DNA of 43,367 bases from Streptomyces griseus (GTDB taxonomy: Bacteria; Actinomycetota; Actinomycetes; Nanopelagicales; Nanopelagicaceae). The notes below the pieces were generated by a model, which ran no database searches, had not been told where the DNA came from, and saw nothing but the letters and a program-made list of their open reading frames with translations. This document shows positions 25,436 to 35,225 of this stretch, piece after piece (the stretch's first letter is position 1; each line of letters starts with the position of its first letter). Where the stretch lies: NCBI GenBank assembly GCA_945865365.1, contig CAMBDL010000014.1:1-43367 (forward strand). The letters run 5' to 3'. The position numbers and the translations under genes were made by a program.

Positions 25436-26680
25436 ATGAAACTATTTGAGGCGGGCTCCCTGTGGTCATTTAAGGGATTCCGTCTCTTTTGGTTTTCTAC
25501 AACAATATTTGTGCTTGGTGCTTCAGCTTTTCCAATTGCACTTGCAGTAACAGTTCTTGATGCCGGTGGCACGGCAACATCATTGGGCTTAATTCTGGGT
25601 GCTCGTGTTTTATCAGGTGTTCTCTTTGCACCTTTTGCTGGTGTGTGGTCAGATCGCTTACCTCGCAAACAAGTGATGATTGTTGCTGATCTTTCTCGTG
25701 CAGCGATTGTCTTTGCCATGGTCTTTGTATCAGCGCCACAACTTCCGCATTTTCTATTGGCATTGGCGGTTTTCTTAATGGGAATCGGTGATGCTTTTGG
25801 TGCGGCCTCTGCCGGTGCCATCATGCCTTCGCTTCTGCCTGATGATAAGTTGCCAGCTGGAAATGTTGCGCGTGGAGTCATGGTTAAATCTGCATCAATT
25901 ATTGGCCCCGGTATTGGCGGAGTATCAGTCTTTCTCATCGGTGGGCGCCTGACATTTTTATTTACTGCAGTTGCCTTTGCCTTCGGTACTTATTTTCTTG
26001 CTCAGATTAAAGAAGATATAAATGCGGGCAAGAAAGCGCAAGAGCCATTTATGGTCGAACTGCGTGAAGGCCTGCGCACGGTATTAGATATTCCATGGAT
26101 CGGCGCCATGATCGCAATGGCATCAATCCAGTTGATGGTGGTTTTAGCGGCAGAAAACGTTTTATTGCCAGTTATCACTCGACGAGAGTTTGGTACTAAC
26201 AATGCCTTTGCGTTATCGGCTGCAGCATTTTCCTTTGGTGGAATTATTTCGGCAATCATTAGCGTAAAACTTAAAATTAAACATCAAGGACAATTCTCGG
26301 TTTTGGTCTGGATGCTCTTAGTACTTGCACCACTGTCATTAGCATTTCCCGTTTCGGAGAGTTTTGTAGTGATTGCTTACTTGCTTGCTGGTTTTTCCGT
26401 TGGGCCATGGGAGGCTTTTTGGAATTCGGCGCTTCAACGGGAAGTCCCACGCGAATTACAAGGTCGTGTATTTAGTATCGATCACATGGGCTCAGTTGGT
26501 TTAATGCCACTTGGTATGGCACTGGTTGGGCCAGCAGTTGCCTTCTTTGGTGAAAAAGAGTTATTAATTGGCGCATCGATTTTCCACGTTCTCGTCTGCG
26601 CCCTAGTTCTCTTGGTTCCTGGAGTAAAAGATATGAAAATGCCGGTTGATTCTTCTCAGGGCGAACAATCACAGGCGTAA
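25436..26680 (+). CDS. MFS transporter (EntS/MFS_3-like exporter)
   Basis: The 414-residue membrane protein has about 12 segments. The N-terminal FKGFRLFWFSTTIFVLG region and the loop motif AGVWSDRLPRKQVMIVADLSRA are typical of the MFS_3/EntS exporter branch. VPRELQGRVFSIDHMG near 345 is also characteristic. It starts nine bases after clpP2 and ends 41 bases before clpX, so it is inserted in what is usually a continuous clpP2-clpX unit, probably in the clpP transcript. The substrate is unknown. Confidence 0.88.
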   Translation: MKLFEAGSLWSFKGFRLFWFSTTIFVLGASAFPIALAVTVLDAGGTATSLGLILGARVLSGVLFAPFAGVWSDRLPRKQVMIVADLSRAAIVFAMVFVSAPQLPHFLLALAVFLMGIGDAFGAASAGAIMPSLLPDDKLPAGNVARGVMVKSASIIGPGIGGVSVFLIGGRLTFLFTAVAFAFGTYFLAQIKEDINAGKKAQEPFMVELREGLRTVLDIPWIGAMIAMASIQLMVVLAAENVLLPVITRREFGTNNAFALSAAAFSFGGIISAIISVKLKIKHQGQFSVLVWMLLVLAPLSLAFPVSESFVVIAYLLAGFSVGPWEAFWNSALQREVPRELQGRVFSIDHMGSVGLMPLGMALVGPAVAFFGEKELLIGASIFHVLVCALVLLVPGVKDMKMPVDSSQGEQSQA

Positions 26681-26709
26681 AAACCCGCACATAAAATCCC
26701 TTAAGAATC

Positions 26710-26715
26710 TAAACT
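26710..26715 (+). promoter_or_regulatory. -10 element TAAACT, leaderless clpX promoter
   Basis: TAAACT ends six bases before the clpX ATG, with no ribosome site between. It suggests that clpX has its own promoter and a leaderless message in addition to any readthrough from clpP. No good -35 is seen. Confidence 0.5.
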
Positions 26716-26721
26716 TTACCC

Positions 26722-28008
26722 ATGACAAGAATCGGTGAAACTAGCGACCTGCTCAAATGCTCCTTCTGCGGTAAGACGCAGAAGCAGGTTAAGAAACTTA
26801 TTGCCGGTCCTGGCGTTTATATTTGCGATGAATGTATCGAGCTCTGTAACGAGATCATCATTGAAGAGCTTTCCGATGCAACATCCCTAGGTTTAGCCGA
26901 GCTTCCAAAGCCACACGAGATCTTTGAATTTCTCGATCAATATGTGATTGGGCAAGACCGTGCAAAGAAGTCATTATCTGTTGCGGTCTATAACCATTAC
27001 AAGCGCGTTCAAGGCGGAAATCGCGACGACGCTATCGAATTAGCGAAATCAAATATCTTGCTACTTGGCCCAACTGGCTGCGGCAAGACTCTCATGGCGC
27101 AAACTTTGGCGCGCATGCTCAACGTTCCCTTTGCTATCGCCGATGCAACTGCGCTGACGGAGGCTGGCTATGTGGGTGAAGATGTAGAAAATATTCTGCT
27201 CAAACTTTTACAGGCGGCAGATTACGATGTTAAAAAAGCAGAAACTGGAATTATCTATATCGATGAGATCGATAAAGTTGCCCGTAAATCTGAAAATCCA
27301 TCTATAACTCGCGATGTTTCAGGTGAAGGCGTTCAGCAAGCGTTATTAAAAATTCTTGAAGGAACCGTTGCATCTGTGCCACCTCAAGGCGGACGTAAGC
27401 ACCCACATCAAGAGTTTATTCAAATCGACACAACCAATGTGCTATTCATCGTAGGTGGAGCTTTTGCTGGCCTCGAGAAAATAATTGAATCCCGCAGTGG
27501 AAAAGCCGGTGTTGGCTTTAACGCCACACTGCAGGATTCAGCCGATAAAAATCGCAAAGATATCTTTGCCGATGTTATGCCTGAAGATTTATTGAAGTTT
27601 GGAATGATTCCAGAGTTCGTAGGCCGCCTACCGGTTCTAACAAGTGTAGAAAATCTTGATAAGCCGGCATTGATGCAGATTCTTACCGAGCCAAAAAACG
27701 CACTGGTCAAGCAGTACCAGCGCCTATTTGATCTCGATAACGTGGCACTTGAGTTTTCTCCAGATGCCCTCGATGCAATTGCCGATCTTGCACTTCTTCG
27801 TGGCACAGGTGCCCGTGGACTTCGTGCAATTATGGAATCAGTCCTGCTCTCTGTGATGTATGACGTACCTAGTCGCAGCGATATTGCAAAGGTTTTGGTC
27901 ACTCGCGAATGCATTGAAAGCGGTGCCCAGCCAGAGTTCATCCTGCATACAGGCGATATTCCCAAGCGTGCGCGAAGCCAAAAGGGTCAAGAGGAGAAGA
28001 GCGCGTAA
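26722..28008 (+). CDS. clpX: Clp protease ATP-binding subunit ClpX
   Basis: The 428-residue AAA+ unfoldase feeds substrates to ClpP1P2. The N-terminal zinc-binding domain has Cys13, Cys16, Cys35 and Cys38. Walker A GPTGCGKT is at 116-123, the pore loop GYVGED follows, then the Walker B region IIYIDEIDK, and the sensor-2 [11 protein letters not shown] region is near the C-terminus. Length is normal. An IGF-type loop for ClpP docking should lie near [10 protein letters not shown]. Separate promoter evidence is listed just upstream. Confidence 0.97.
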   Translation: MTRIGETSDLLKCSFCGKTQKQVKKLIAGPGVYICDECIELCNEIIIEELSDATSLGLAELPKPHEIFEFLDQYVIGQDRAKKSLSVAVYNHYKRVQGGNRDDAIELAKSNILLLGPTGCGKTLMAQTLARMLNVPFAIADATALTEAGYVGEDVENILLKLLQAADYDVKKAETGIIYIDEIDKVARKSENPSITRDVSGEGVQQALLKILEGTVASVPPQGGRKHPHQEFIQIDTTNVLFIVGGAFAGLEKIIESRSGKAGVGFNATLQDSADKNRKDIFADVMPEDLLKFGMIPEFVGRLPVLTSVENLDKPALMQILTEPKNALVKQYQRLFDLDNVALEFSPDALDAIADLALLRGTGARGLRAIMESVLLSVMYDVPSRSDIAKVLVTRECIESGAQPEFILHTGDIPKRARSQKGQEEKSA

Positions 28009-28010
28009 TC

Positions 28011-28016
28011 TAGACT
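28011..28016 (+). promoter_or_regulatory. -10 element TAGACT, leaderless valS promoter
   Basis: TAGACT lies seven bases before the valS ATG in the 15-base spacer after clpX. There is no Shine-Dalgarno. It fits the same leaderless pattern as clpX and ndk. Confidence 0.5.
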
Positions 28017-28023
28017 GCTCTCT

Positions 28024-30600
28024 ATGTCCCGCGAACTAGCTTCCAGCTTTTCACCAGCTGATATCGAAGCAGCCCTGTATGAAAAGTGGGTCGCCGCTGG
28101 TTATTTCAAGGCCGATGCAACATCGGATAAGCCTGCATTCACAATCGTTATTCCACCACCCAATGTCACGGGTTCGCTGCACATTGGTCACGCGCTAAAT
28201 CACACGCTGCAGGACACGCTTATACGTATGAAGCGCATGAAAGGTTTTGAAGCGCTGTGGTTGCCGGGAATGGATCATGCGGGAATTGCAACACAAAATG
28301 TTGTTGAGAAACAATTAGCAACAAGTGGTCAAACTCGACATGATCTAGGACGGGAAGAATTTGTTGCGAAAGTCTGGCAATGGAAGTCTGAATCTGGCGG
28401 AGCGATACTCGATCAGATGCGCCGCTTAGGCGATAGCGTCGACTGGTCACGCGAAGCTTTCACAATGGATGCTGGATTATCAACTGCAGTATTAACAATC
28501 TTTAAGAAGCTTTATGATCAAGGTCTTATCTATCGCGCTGAAAGAATTATTAACTGGTGCCCACGTTGCTTAACTGCACTCTCTGATATCGAAGTAGAGC
28601 ACCAAGATGATGCCGGAGAATTTGTTCAAGTTAAATACGGCGATGGCGATGTTCATATCACCGTTGCCACAACTCGTGCTGAAACTATGTTGGGCGATGG
28701 CGCAGTTGCTGTACACCCGGATGATGCTCGCTATAAGCACCTAATCGGTAAAGAAGTTCTGTTGCCACTTGCAAATCGATATATTCCAATTATTGCCGAT
28801 GAGTTAGTAGAGATGGATTTTGGAACAGGCGCGGTTAAGGTAACTGCAGCTCATGATCCAAATGACTTTGAGATGGCAATACGCCATAACATTCCATTTG
28901 TTGTGATTATGAATGAGCATGGTGTCATGGCGGGCTCTGGAACTCGCTTTGACGGAATGGATCGCTTTGATGCACGCAAAGCTGTAGTTGAAGCCCTTCG
29001 TGCCGAAGGTCGAATCATGGATGAAAAGCGCCCATATGTTCACGCCGTTGGTCACTGTTCTCGCTGCGATACAACAGTAGAGCCACGTTTATCTAAACAA
29101 TGGTTTGTAAAGGTAGCACCGCTTGCAAAGGCTGCTGGAGATGCAGTTCGCGTTGGTCGTGTAAAGATTGAACCTGCAGAGTTAGCTCCACGTTATTTTG
29201 ACTGGATCGATAACATGCACGACTGGTGTATCTCACGTCAGTTGTGGTGGGGACATCGCATTCCAGTTTGGTATGGAGCTGCAGGTGAAGTTTTAGTTGT
29301 TGGTCCTGGTGAAAGTGCACCAGATGGATACACGCAAGATCCAGATGTATTAGATACATGGTTCTCATCTGCTCTCTGGCCATTTTCAACTTTGGGCTGG
29401 CCACAGGAGAGTGCAGATTTAAAGAAGTTCTATCCAACCTCAGTTCTGATCACTGGTTATGACATCTTGTTCTTCTGGGTAGCTCGCATGATGATGTTTG
29501 GTTTATATGCCATGGATGGCGTTCAACCATTTCATACGATTGCACTTCATGGATTAGTGCGCGATCAATTTGGTAAAAAAATGTCTAAATCTAAGGGCAA
29601 TTCCGTTGACCCAATTGAGTTTATGGATAAGTATGGTGCTGATGCACTGCGCTTTACTTTAGCTCGCGGTGCTAACCCAGGTAAGGACCAAGCACTTGCT
29701 GAGGATTGGGTCGGTGGATCGCGCAACTTTGCAACTAAGTTATGGAATGCAACGCGCTTTGCCATGATGAATGGTGCGACAACTAATGGAGATTTCCCGC
29801 AGTTGAGCGATCTCAATGCAATTGATAAGTGGATTCTTAGTCGCTTATCTGAAACGATTTCTGAAGTTGACTCACTACTAGAGCGCTATGAGTTCGCCCG
29901 TGCATGCGAGCTTATGTATCACTTTGCGTGGAATGATTTATGTGACTGGTACCTAGAGCTTTCTAAAGAGGCTTTCTCTTCCGGTAACGCTGAAAACACA
30001 AAACGCGTACTTGGCTATGTCTTAGATCAACTGTTCCGTCTTATGCATCCAGTGATGCCATTTATCACTGAAACTATGTGGACCACACTCACCGGGGGAG
30101 AGTCACTCGTTATTGCCCAGTGGCCCGAAGCGCAGGCAGGACACATAGATAAGGCCTCAGAAAAGCTCATCCAAGAGCTCCAAGAGATCATTACAGATGT
30201 GCGTAGGTTCAGAAATGATCAAGGAATTAAGACATCACAGAAGATTCCTGCGCGATTTATGGCCCCGGCACATATCAGTGAATATGCCTCGGCTATGGCA
30301 TTTGTACTTCGCCTTGAGCTCGGTGATATCACTGTAAGTGCTCACTGTGAAATTGGTAAGGTAAAAGTTGAGTTTGATCTTACCGGCTCTATCGATGTTG
30401 TTGCCGAGCGTGCCCGTCTTGAGAAAGATTTGGCCACGGCACTCAAGGATAAACAAACGGCCGAGGTGAAGTTAAACAATCAGGGCTTTATGGCTAAGGC
30501 TCCAGAGAGTGTTGTTCTAGAAATTCGTGAACGCCTAGAAAAGACAACTGCCGATATTGAACGTATTACATCTCAGTTATCGCAATTACCTGCGTCATGA
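28024..30600 (+). CDS. valS: Valyl-tRNA synthetase
   Basis: The 858-residue class I aminoacyl-tRNA synthetase has a HIGH motif at 53-56 (SLHIGHALN), a KMSKS motif at 519-523 and the editing CP1 insertion between (about 200-360, with TTRAETMLGDGAVAVHP). A C-terminal coiled coil (VVAERARLEKDLATALKDKQ, about 805-850) is typical of ValRS. No T-box or other leader is possible in the 15-base upstream spacer. The stop overlaps folC by four bases. Confidence 0.98.
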   Translation: MSRELASSFSPADIEAALYEKWVAAGYFKADATSDKPAFTIVIPPPNVTGSLHIGHALNHTLQDTLIRMKRMKGFEALWLPGMDHAGIATQNVVEKQLATSGQTRHDLGREEFVAKVWQWKSESGGAILDQMRRLGDSVDWSREAFTMDAGLSTAVLTIFKKLYDQGLIYRAERIINWCPRCLTALSDIEVEHQDDAGEFVQVKYGDGDVHITVATTRAETMLGDGAVAVHPDDARYKHLIGKEVLLPLANRYIPIIADELVEMDFGTGAVKVTAAHDPNDFEMAIRHNIPFVVIMNEHGVMAGSGTRFDGMDRFDARKAVVEALRAEGRIMDEKRPYVHAVGHCSRCDTTVEPRLSKQWFVKVAPLAKAAGDAVRVGRVKIEPAELAPRYFDWIDNMHDWCISRQLWWGHRIPVWYGAAGEVLVVGPGESAPDGYTQDPDVLDTWFSSALWPFSTLGWPQESADLKKFYPTSVLITGYDILFFWVARMMMFGLYAMDGVQPFHTIALHGLVRDQFGKKMSKSKGNSVDPIEFMDKYGADALRFTLARGANPGKDQALAEDWVGGSRNFATKLWNATRFAMMNGATTNGDFPQLSDLNAIDKWILSRLSETISEVDSLLERYEFARACELMYHFAWNDLCDWYLELSKEAFSSGNAENTKRVLGYVLDQLFRLMHPVMPFITETMWTTLTGGESLVIAQWPEAQAGHIDKASEKLIQELQEIITDVRRFRNDQGIKTSQKIPARFMAPAHISEYASAMAFVLRLELGDITVSAHCEIGKVKVEFDLTGSIDVVAERARLEKDLATALKDKQTAEVKLNNQGFMAKAPESVVLEIRERLEKTTADIERITSQLSQLPAS

Positions 30601-31943
30601 TAATTTCTCCAGATGATCAAGAGCGAATAGATTCTATTGAAAAGGCGTTACTAGCGCGTTGGCCTGAAACACGTATCGCACCATCAACGCAACGTATTGC
30701 AGCTCTAGTCGATATTCTAGGTTCGCCTCAACTTACATATCCAACGATTCACGTTGGCGGAACAAATGGTAAGACCACAACGTCGCGCATGATTGACTCT
30801 CTTTTATTTGCACATGGCCTGCGTACGGGACGCTTTACTAGTCCACATCTAGAAACTTATCTTGAGCGCATTGCAATTAATGGTCAGCCGATAGAACCAA
30901 GGGATTTAATATTTGCATATAATGATATTGCTGCCTATTTAGATTTAATGGATACCAAGTTTGAACATCCAATCTCGTTCTTTGAAGCAGTAACTGCACT
31001 TGCATTTGTTGCCTTTGCTGAGCACCCAGTTGATGTTGCAGTCATTGAAGTAGGAATGGGTGGGCAGTGGGATGCAACCAATGTTATTGATGCCGATGTC
31101 AGCGTCATTACCCCTATTGGCTTTGATCACATGGAGTATTTGGGTCAGACACTGCATGAAATAGCCTCAACCAAGGCTGGAATTATCAAAGAGGGTGGCT
31201 TCATTGTTCTAGCTCAGCAGGAGCCTGAAGCGGCAAAAGAGTTGATTCGCCGGGCAGCAGAAGTGGGTGCCGATGTCGTCCGCGAAGGAGTTGAGTTCTC
31301 TATTTCCTCGCGTGCAGTAGCAGTGGGTGGACAACTCTTAACTATTCAAGGGCTCAATGGTACATATGACGATATTTTCTTGCCTTTACACGGACGTCAC
31401 CAAGCAGCAAATGCGGCATGTGCACTAGTTGCCGTGGAAGCTTTCTTCGGCGAACAACCACTCGATATAGAGGCAGTTCGTGCCGGCTTTGCTGCGGTAA
31501 CTTCTCCAGGAAGAGCTGAAGTCGTTCATCGAGATCCAACAATAATTTTGGATGCAGCCCATAATCCGCATGGAGCAAAAGCGTTAGCAGATACTTTGAC
31601 ACATGAGTTTAATTTTGATCAACTGATTGCAGTAGTTGGAGTCTTTGGCGATAAAGATGCCACTGGAATTTTGCAAGAACTGGAGCCTGTAGTTGACCAT
31701 GTGATTGTTACTCAAAGCTCTTCATCGCGTGCAATGTCATCAAGTGAGTTAGAGAAGATCGCAAGCTCCATCTTTGGGGTTGATCGGGTCTTTGAAATTA
31801 GTGATTTGAGTTCTGCGCTAGACCGGGCAATTACAGATGCCCATCGCCCATTGAGTGAAGAGACAATTGGAATAATTGTCTCTGGCTCGGTTGTTACTGT
31901 CGGTGAAGCACGCACCTACCTTCGAAAGAAGTTTCTCACATGA
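30597..31943 (+). CDS. folC: Folylpolyglutamate / dihydrofolate synthase
   Basis: The 448-residue Mur-ligase-like enzyme adds glutamate to folates and probably also to dihydropteroate. The P-loop GGTNGKT is at 54-60, followed by RTGRFTSPHL; VIEVGMGGQWDATNV and DAAHNPHGA are the other family blocks. ATGA overlap with valS implies coupled translation, and its own stop overlaps the next start (ATGA). The valS-folC pairing is common in bacteria. Confidence 0.97.
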   Translation: MIISPDDQERIDSIEKALLARWPETRIAPSTQRIAALVDILGSPQLTYPTIHVGGTNGKTTTSRMIDSLLFAHGLRTGRFTSPHLETYLERIAINGQPIEPRDLIFAYNDIAAYLDLMDTKFEHPISFFEAVTALAFVAFAEHPVDVAVIEVGMGGQWDATNVIDADVSVITPIGFDHMEYLGQTLHEIASTKAGIIKEGGFIVLAQQEPEAAKELIRRAAEVGADVVREGVEFSISSRAVAVGGQLLTIQGLNGTYDDIFLPLHGRHQAANAACALVAVEAFFGEQPLDIEAVRAGFAAVTSPGRAEVVHRDPTIILDAAHNPHGAKALADTLTHEFNFDQLIAVVGVFGDKDATGILQELEPVVDHVIVTQSSSSRAMSSSELEKIASSIFGVDRVFEISDLSSALDRAITDAHRPLSEETIGIIVSGSVVTVGEARTYLRKKFLT

Positions 31944-32275
31944 GAGTTCTAGGAGCGTGTGTTTTAGTCATGGAGAGCTTGACGTTAGGTTTTGCCATTT
32001 TGCTGGCAACCAAGGAGCACACATCGACTGCTCTCATGTACGGCGCCTTGATAGCGCTCCTACTCTTTTGTGCTGCTGGCCTTCTCAAGCGACGCTCAGG
32101 CTTCTATATAGCCTCGGTACTTCAGATTTTTATGATTGCATTTGGCTTTGTCGTTCCATCCTTCTTCATTATCGGGGTGATTTTTATCGGCCTCTGGGCC
32201 GCGGCCATCATTGTTGGCCGCAAGGGCGAGGCCGCTCGCGCAGCCCACATGGCTTCCCAAGCGGAAAAGGCCTAA
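31940..32275 (+). CDS. DUF4233 membrane protein
   Basis: The 111-residue protein has four hydrophobic segments (about 3-24, 31-48, 56-70 and 72-92) and a short charged Ala-rich tail. It sits between folC and ndk, exactly where DUF4233 proteins lie in other Actinobacteria; I assign the family from this context and the MRVLGACVLVMESLTLG start. The biochemical function is unknown. The ATG overlaps the folC stop by four bases. A longer open frame across the same DNA (from 31876) is a shadow. Confidence 0.88.
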   Translation: MRVLGACVLVMESLTLGFAILLATKEHTSTALMYGALIALLLFCAAGLLKRRSGFYIASVLQIFMIAFGFVVPSFFIIGVIFIGLWAAAIIVGRKGEAARAAHMASQAEKA

Positions 32276-32281
32276 TAGACT
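32276..32281 (+). promoter_or_regulatory. -10 element TAGACT, leaderless ndk promoter
   Basis: TAGACT lies six bases before the ndk GTG, directly after the DUF4233 stop. The intervening AGGCAG contains AGG but only three bases from the GTG, too close for normal use, so a leaderless start is favoured. Confidence 0.45.
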
Positions 32282-32287
32282 AGGCAG

Positions 32288-32707
32288 GTGAGCACTGAGA
32301 AAACTTTGATCCTGGTGAAGCCTGATGGCGTTCGCCGCGGTTTAGTGGGCGAAGTAATCGCACGGGTAGAAACCAAGGGTTACTCAATCGATGCTTTACG
32401 CATGCTCAATGCAGATCGAGCATTACTTGAGCGTCATTATGCCGAGCACATTGGTAAACCCTTTTATGAGCCACTTGTTGAGTTCATGATGTCAGGTCCT
32501 ATCGTTGCAATCATTGCATCAGGTAATCGAGTGATCGAAGGTTTTCGTTCACTTGCTGGAGTTACAGATCCAACTGTTGCAGCTCCAGGAACAATCCGTG
32601 GTGACTTAGCTCGTGATCAAGGAACACAAGTTGTACAAAATATTGTGCACGGATCAGATTCACCAGAATCTGCCGCGCGTGAGATTGAAATTTTCTTCCC
32701 TAAATAA
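32288..32707 (+). CDS. ndk: Nucleoside diphosphate kinase
   Basis: The 139-residue cytoplasmic enzyme balances NTP and dNTP pools through a phospho-His intermediate, His121 in [12 protein letters not shown]. The nucleotide-binding [19 protein letters not shown] opens the protein and GTIRGDLA lies near 101-108. The start is GTG. It follows DUF4233 by 12 bases. Confidence 0.97.
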   Translation: MSTEKTLILVKPDGVRRGLVGEVIARVETKGYSIDALRMLNADRALLERHYAEHIGKPFYEPLVEFMMSGPIVAIIASGNRVIEGFRSLAGVTDPTVAAPGTIRGDLARDQGTQVVQNIVHGSDSPESAAREIEIFFPK

Positions 32708-32724
32708 TCAAGGAGAACCAAAGT

Positions 32725-33762
32725 ATGAGCTCATCAAATAGAATGTCGTTCATTGGCCGTGACATGGCCGTAGATTTGGGTACTGCGAATACCCTTGTAT
32801 ACGTACGCGGGCGTGGAATTGTTTTGAATGAGCCATCTGTGGTTGCGGTGAATCAAGATACTGGCGGAATCTTAGCTGTTGGCCTAGAAGCCAAGAAGAT
32901 GATTGGCCGTACTCCTGGAAACATCGTCGCCATTCGCCCACTGAAAGATGGAGTGATTGCAGACTTTGAAACAACTGAACGTATGTTGCGCTATTTTATT
33001 CAAAAAGTGCACCGTCGCCGTTATCTAGCTAAGCCACGTATCGTGGTGTGCGTACCTTCAGGCATTACCGGAGTAGAACAGCGCGCAGTAAAAGATGCAG
33101 CATATGCAGCCGGTGCTCGCAAGGTTTACATTATTGAAGAACCAATGGCTGCAGCGATTGGTGCGGGCCTTCCAATTCATGAGCCAACTGGAAACATGGT
33201 TGTAGATATCGGCGGAGGAACAACTGAAGTTGCCGTTATTTCACTAGGTGGAATCGTGACTTCTCTGTCTATCCGCGTTGGCGGTGATGAGCTGGATCAA
33301 TCGATTATTAACTGGGTTAAGCGTGAATTCTCCCTACTTTTGGGTGAGCGCACCGCTGAAGAGATCAAGATGGCAATTGGTTCTGCATATCAATTACCTG
33401 GTGAAAATGATGCAGAGATCCGTGGTCGCGACTTAGCAACTGGTCTTCCAAAGACAATTGTTGTTTCAGCTGCAGAAATCCGTAAAGCAATTGAAGAGCC
33501 AGTGAATGCAATCGTTAACGCAGTGAAATCTACACTTGATAAGACTCCTCCGGAGTTGGCATCAGATTTGATGGATCGCGGAATCGTTCTTACCGGCGGT
33601 GGCGCACTACTCAAGGGCCTTGATGAACGACTCCGCAAAGAGACCGGAATGCCAATTCACGTTGCAGAGCGTCCACTTGATGCAGTTGTTGAAGGCTCTG
33701 GTATGTGCATCGAAGAGTTTGAGGCCCTAGAGAAGGTCCTAATCTCCGAACCACGTCGATAG
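32725..33762 (+). CDS. mreB: Rod shape-determining protein MreB
   Basis: The 345-residue actin homologue forms membrane-associated filaments that guide lateral wall synthesis. Visible are the phosphate-1 loop [13 protein letters not shown] near 15-27, the phosphate-2 loop [13 protein letters not shown] near 158-170 and the adenosine motif [14 protein letters not shown]. The N-terminal [13 protein letters not shown] region is typical. GGAG precedes the ATG by about ten bases. It is first of five cell-elongation genes with tiny or overlapping gaps, pointing to a rod-shaped or elongating cell. Confidence 0.97.
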   Translation: MSSSNRMSFIGRDMAVDLGTANTLVYVRGRGIVLNEPSVVAVNQDTGGILAVGLEAKKMIGRTPGNIVAIRPLKDGVIADFETTERMLRYFIQKVHRRRYLAKPRIVVCVPSGITGVEQRAVKDAAYAAGARKVYIIEEPMAAAIGAGLPIHEPTGNMVVDIGGGTTEVAVISLGGIVTSLSIRVGGDELDQSIINWVKREFSLLLGERTAEEIKMAIGSAYQLPGENDAEIRGRDLATGLPKTIVVSAAEIRKAIEEPVNAIVNAVKSTLDKTPPELASDLMDRGIVLTGGGALLKGLDERLRKETGMPIHVAERPLDAVVEGSGMCIEEFEALEKVLISEPRR

Positions 33763-33774
33763 GTCACTTAAGAG

Positions 33775-34698
33775 ATGCGTTACGGCGGTGAAGGTCGTAG
33801 TCGACTTCTCTTAGTAGTGCTCATTGTTTCTGCCCTATTCCTTATTACCTTAGATTTGCGTGGCGTTGGAGTTCTTGAAGGCGCACGGCAAGGAACGCAG
33901 ACAATCCTGTCGCCTTTTCAGCGTGCTGGAAATGTTGTTATTACTCCGTTTAAGAACTTCTTTTCTGATGTAACTCACTTAGGACGTACGCGAAATCAAA
34001 TAGAAAAACTGCGATCAGACAACGCGAAATTACGGGCAACACTATTAAATCGTAAAAACGCCGATGCACAACTACTTGAACTAAAGTCGATATTAAATCT
34101 AGCGGGAACTGCTGGATATAAAGTTATTAATGCTCGCGTTATAAGCCAGGGCTCTAGTCAATCTTTTTCTCAAACAATAACGATTGATGCGGGTACTAGC
34201 GCAGGCATCAAAAAGAATATGACAGTCTTGGCTGAAACTGGAATTGCAGGTGTAGTAAAAGAGGCGTATTCACATACTTCTTTAATCATGCTTGCAACAG
34301 ATCCCGCATTTAGGGTTGGCGTAAGAATCGCTGGAACGCAGCAAATCGGCATTTTGTCAGGCCGCGGAAGTCGTTCGGCAAGCCTGCAACTACTTGATAA
34401 TCAGACCACAGTAAAGGCGGGAGATGTTCTTCTCTCGCGCGGAAGCGTAGCTAATCGCCCATTTGTTCCAGGTGTCCCCGTTGGTTATGTAACGGCAGTA
34501 GATAATTCCGCTGGTGCAATTGCACAAAGTGCGACAGTGCGTCTTTACACTAATTTTTCATCATTAGGTGTAGTTGCAGTCGTAGTGAAGGCATCTACTG
34601 TTAATCCAGGCGATGTGCTGATTCCACAAAAACCCCAGCCAACTCCTACCCCAACAGTGACTATTTATGTAACTCCATCGCCTTCACCAACGAAATAA
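33775..34698 (+). CDS. mreC: Rod shape-determining protein MreC
   Basis: The 307-residue protein has one N-terminal membrane segment (about 11-25), a coiled coil (residues about 76-108, RNQIEKLRSDNAKLRATL) and two beta barrels with the SQSFSQTITIDAGTSAGI block. MreC bridges MreB to PBP2 from the outside face. The C-terminus has a short Pro-Thr tail (TPTPTVTIYVTPSPSPTK) like linkers elsewhere in this window. Confidence 0.93.
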   Translation: MRYGGEGRSRLLLVVLIVSALFLITLDLRGVGVLEGARQGTQTILSPFQRAGNVVITPFKNFFSDVTHLGRTRNQIEKLRSDNAKLRATLLNRKNADAQLLELKSILNLAGTAGYKVINARVISQGSSQSFSQTITIDAGTSAGIKKNMTVLAETGIAGVVKEAYSHTSLIMLATDPAFRVGVRIAGTQQIGILSGRGSRSASLQLLDNQTTVKAGDVLLSRGSVANRPFVPGVPVGYVTAVDNSAGAIAQSATVRLYTNFSSLGVVAVVVKASTVNPGDVLIPQKPQPTPTPTVTIYVTPSPSPTK

Positions 34699-34703
34699 AT
34701 ATA

Positions 34704-35225
34704 ATGATCACACGACAATTATCACTTTCAGCGCCAATATTCATTCTTATTTACGGTGTTCAAGAAGTTATTGTGAATCAGTTTCGACTTCCAGGCGGAG
34801 GATTCTCTGTCTTTTTGATTTTTTCACTTGTGTGGGCAATCTTAAGTACACCAGAGGTTGCCGCAGTTTCTGGTTTTGCTAGCGGTTTATTCATGGATCT
34901 TTCACCTAGCTCTAGCGGAGCTATTGGTCAGTGGACATTAATTTTAGTTGCTAGCAGTTATATAATCTCTTTCTTGGGCTCTGGAAATGAAAATATTAAG
35001 AGCAACCCAGTGGGTGTTACTTTTTTTATATCTGCCGCAGTTTTTCTCACAGAGATCACTTATGTAATCAGTGGGGCTTTACTTGGTGTACAGACTGGCA
35101 GTTTTGGGAACGTACTCTTTACTACGGTCGGAATTTCACTCTGGACTTTGGTCATGACACCAATCTGCTTACCCGTATTTTCATGGCTCCATGACCTTGC
35201 ACTAGATACGAGATCAAAGATATGA
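34704..35225 (+). CDS. mreD: Rod shape-determining protein MreD
   Basis: The 173-residue membrane protein has about five hydrophobic segments and the MreD-type segments GGGFSVFLIFSLVWAILSTPEVAAVSGF and GLFMDLSPSSSGAIGQWTLI. It anchors the elongasome together with MreC. It starts five bases after mreC and overlaps the next gene by four bases (ATGA). Assigned partly from position, since MreD sequences diverge strongly. Confidence 0.9.
   Translation: MITRQLSLSAPIFILIYGVQEVIVNQFRLPGGGFSVFLIFSLVWAILSTPEVAAVSGFASGLFMDLSPSSSGAIGQWTLILVASSYIISFLGSGNENIKSNPVGVTFFISAAVFLTEITYVISGALLGVQTGSFGNVLFTTVGISLWTLVMTPICLPVFSWLHDLALDTRSKI

Noticed and set aside
31876-32283. 135-residue open frame overlapping DUF4233
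   Set aside because: Its composition is unlike a membrane protein of this locus and it overlaps the conserved folC-DUF4233-ndk arrangement; it is an out-of-frame shadow.
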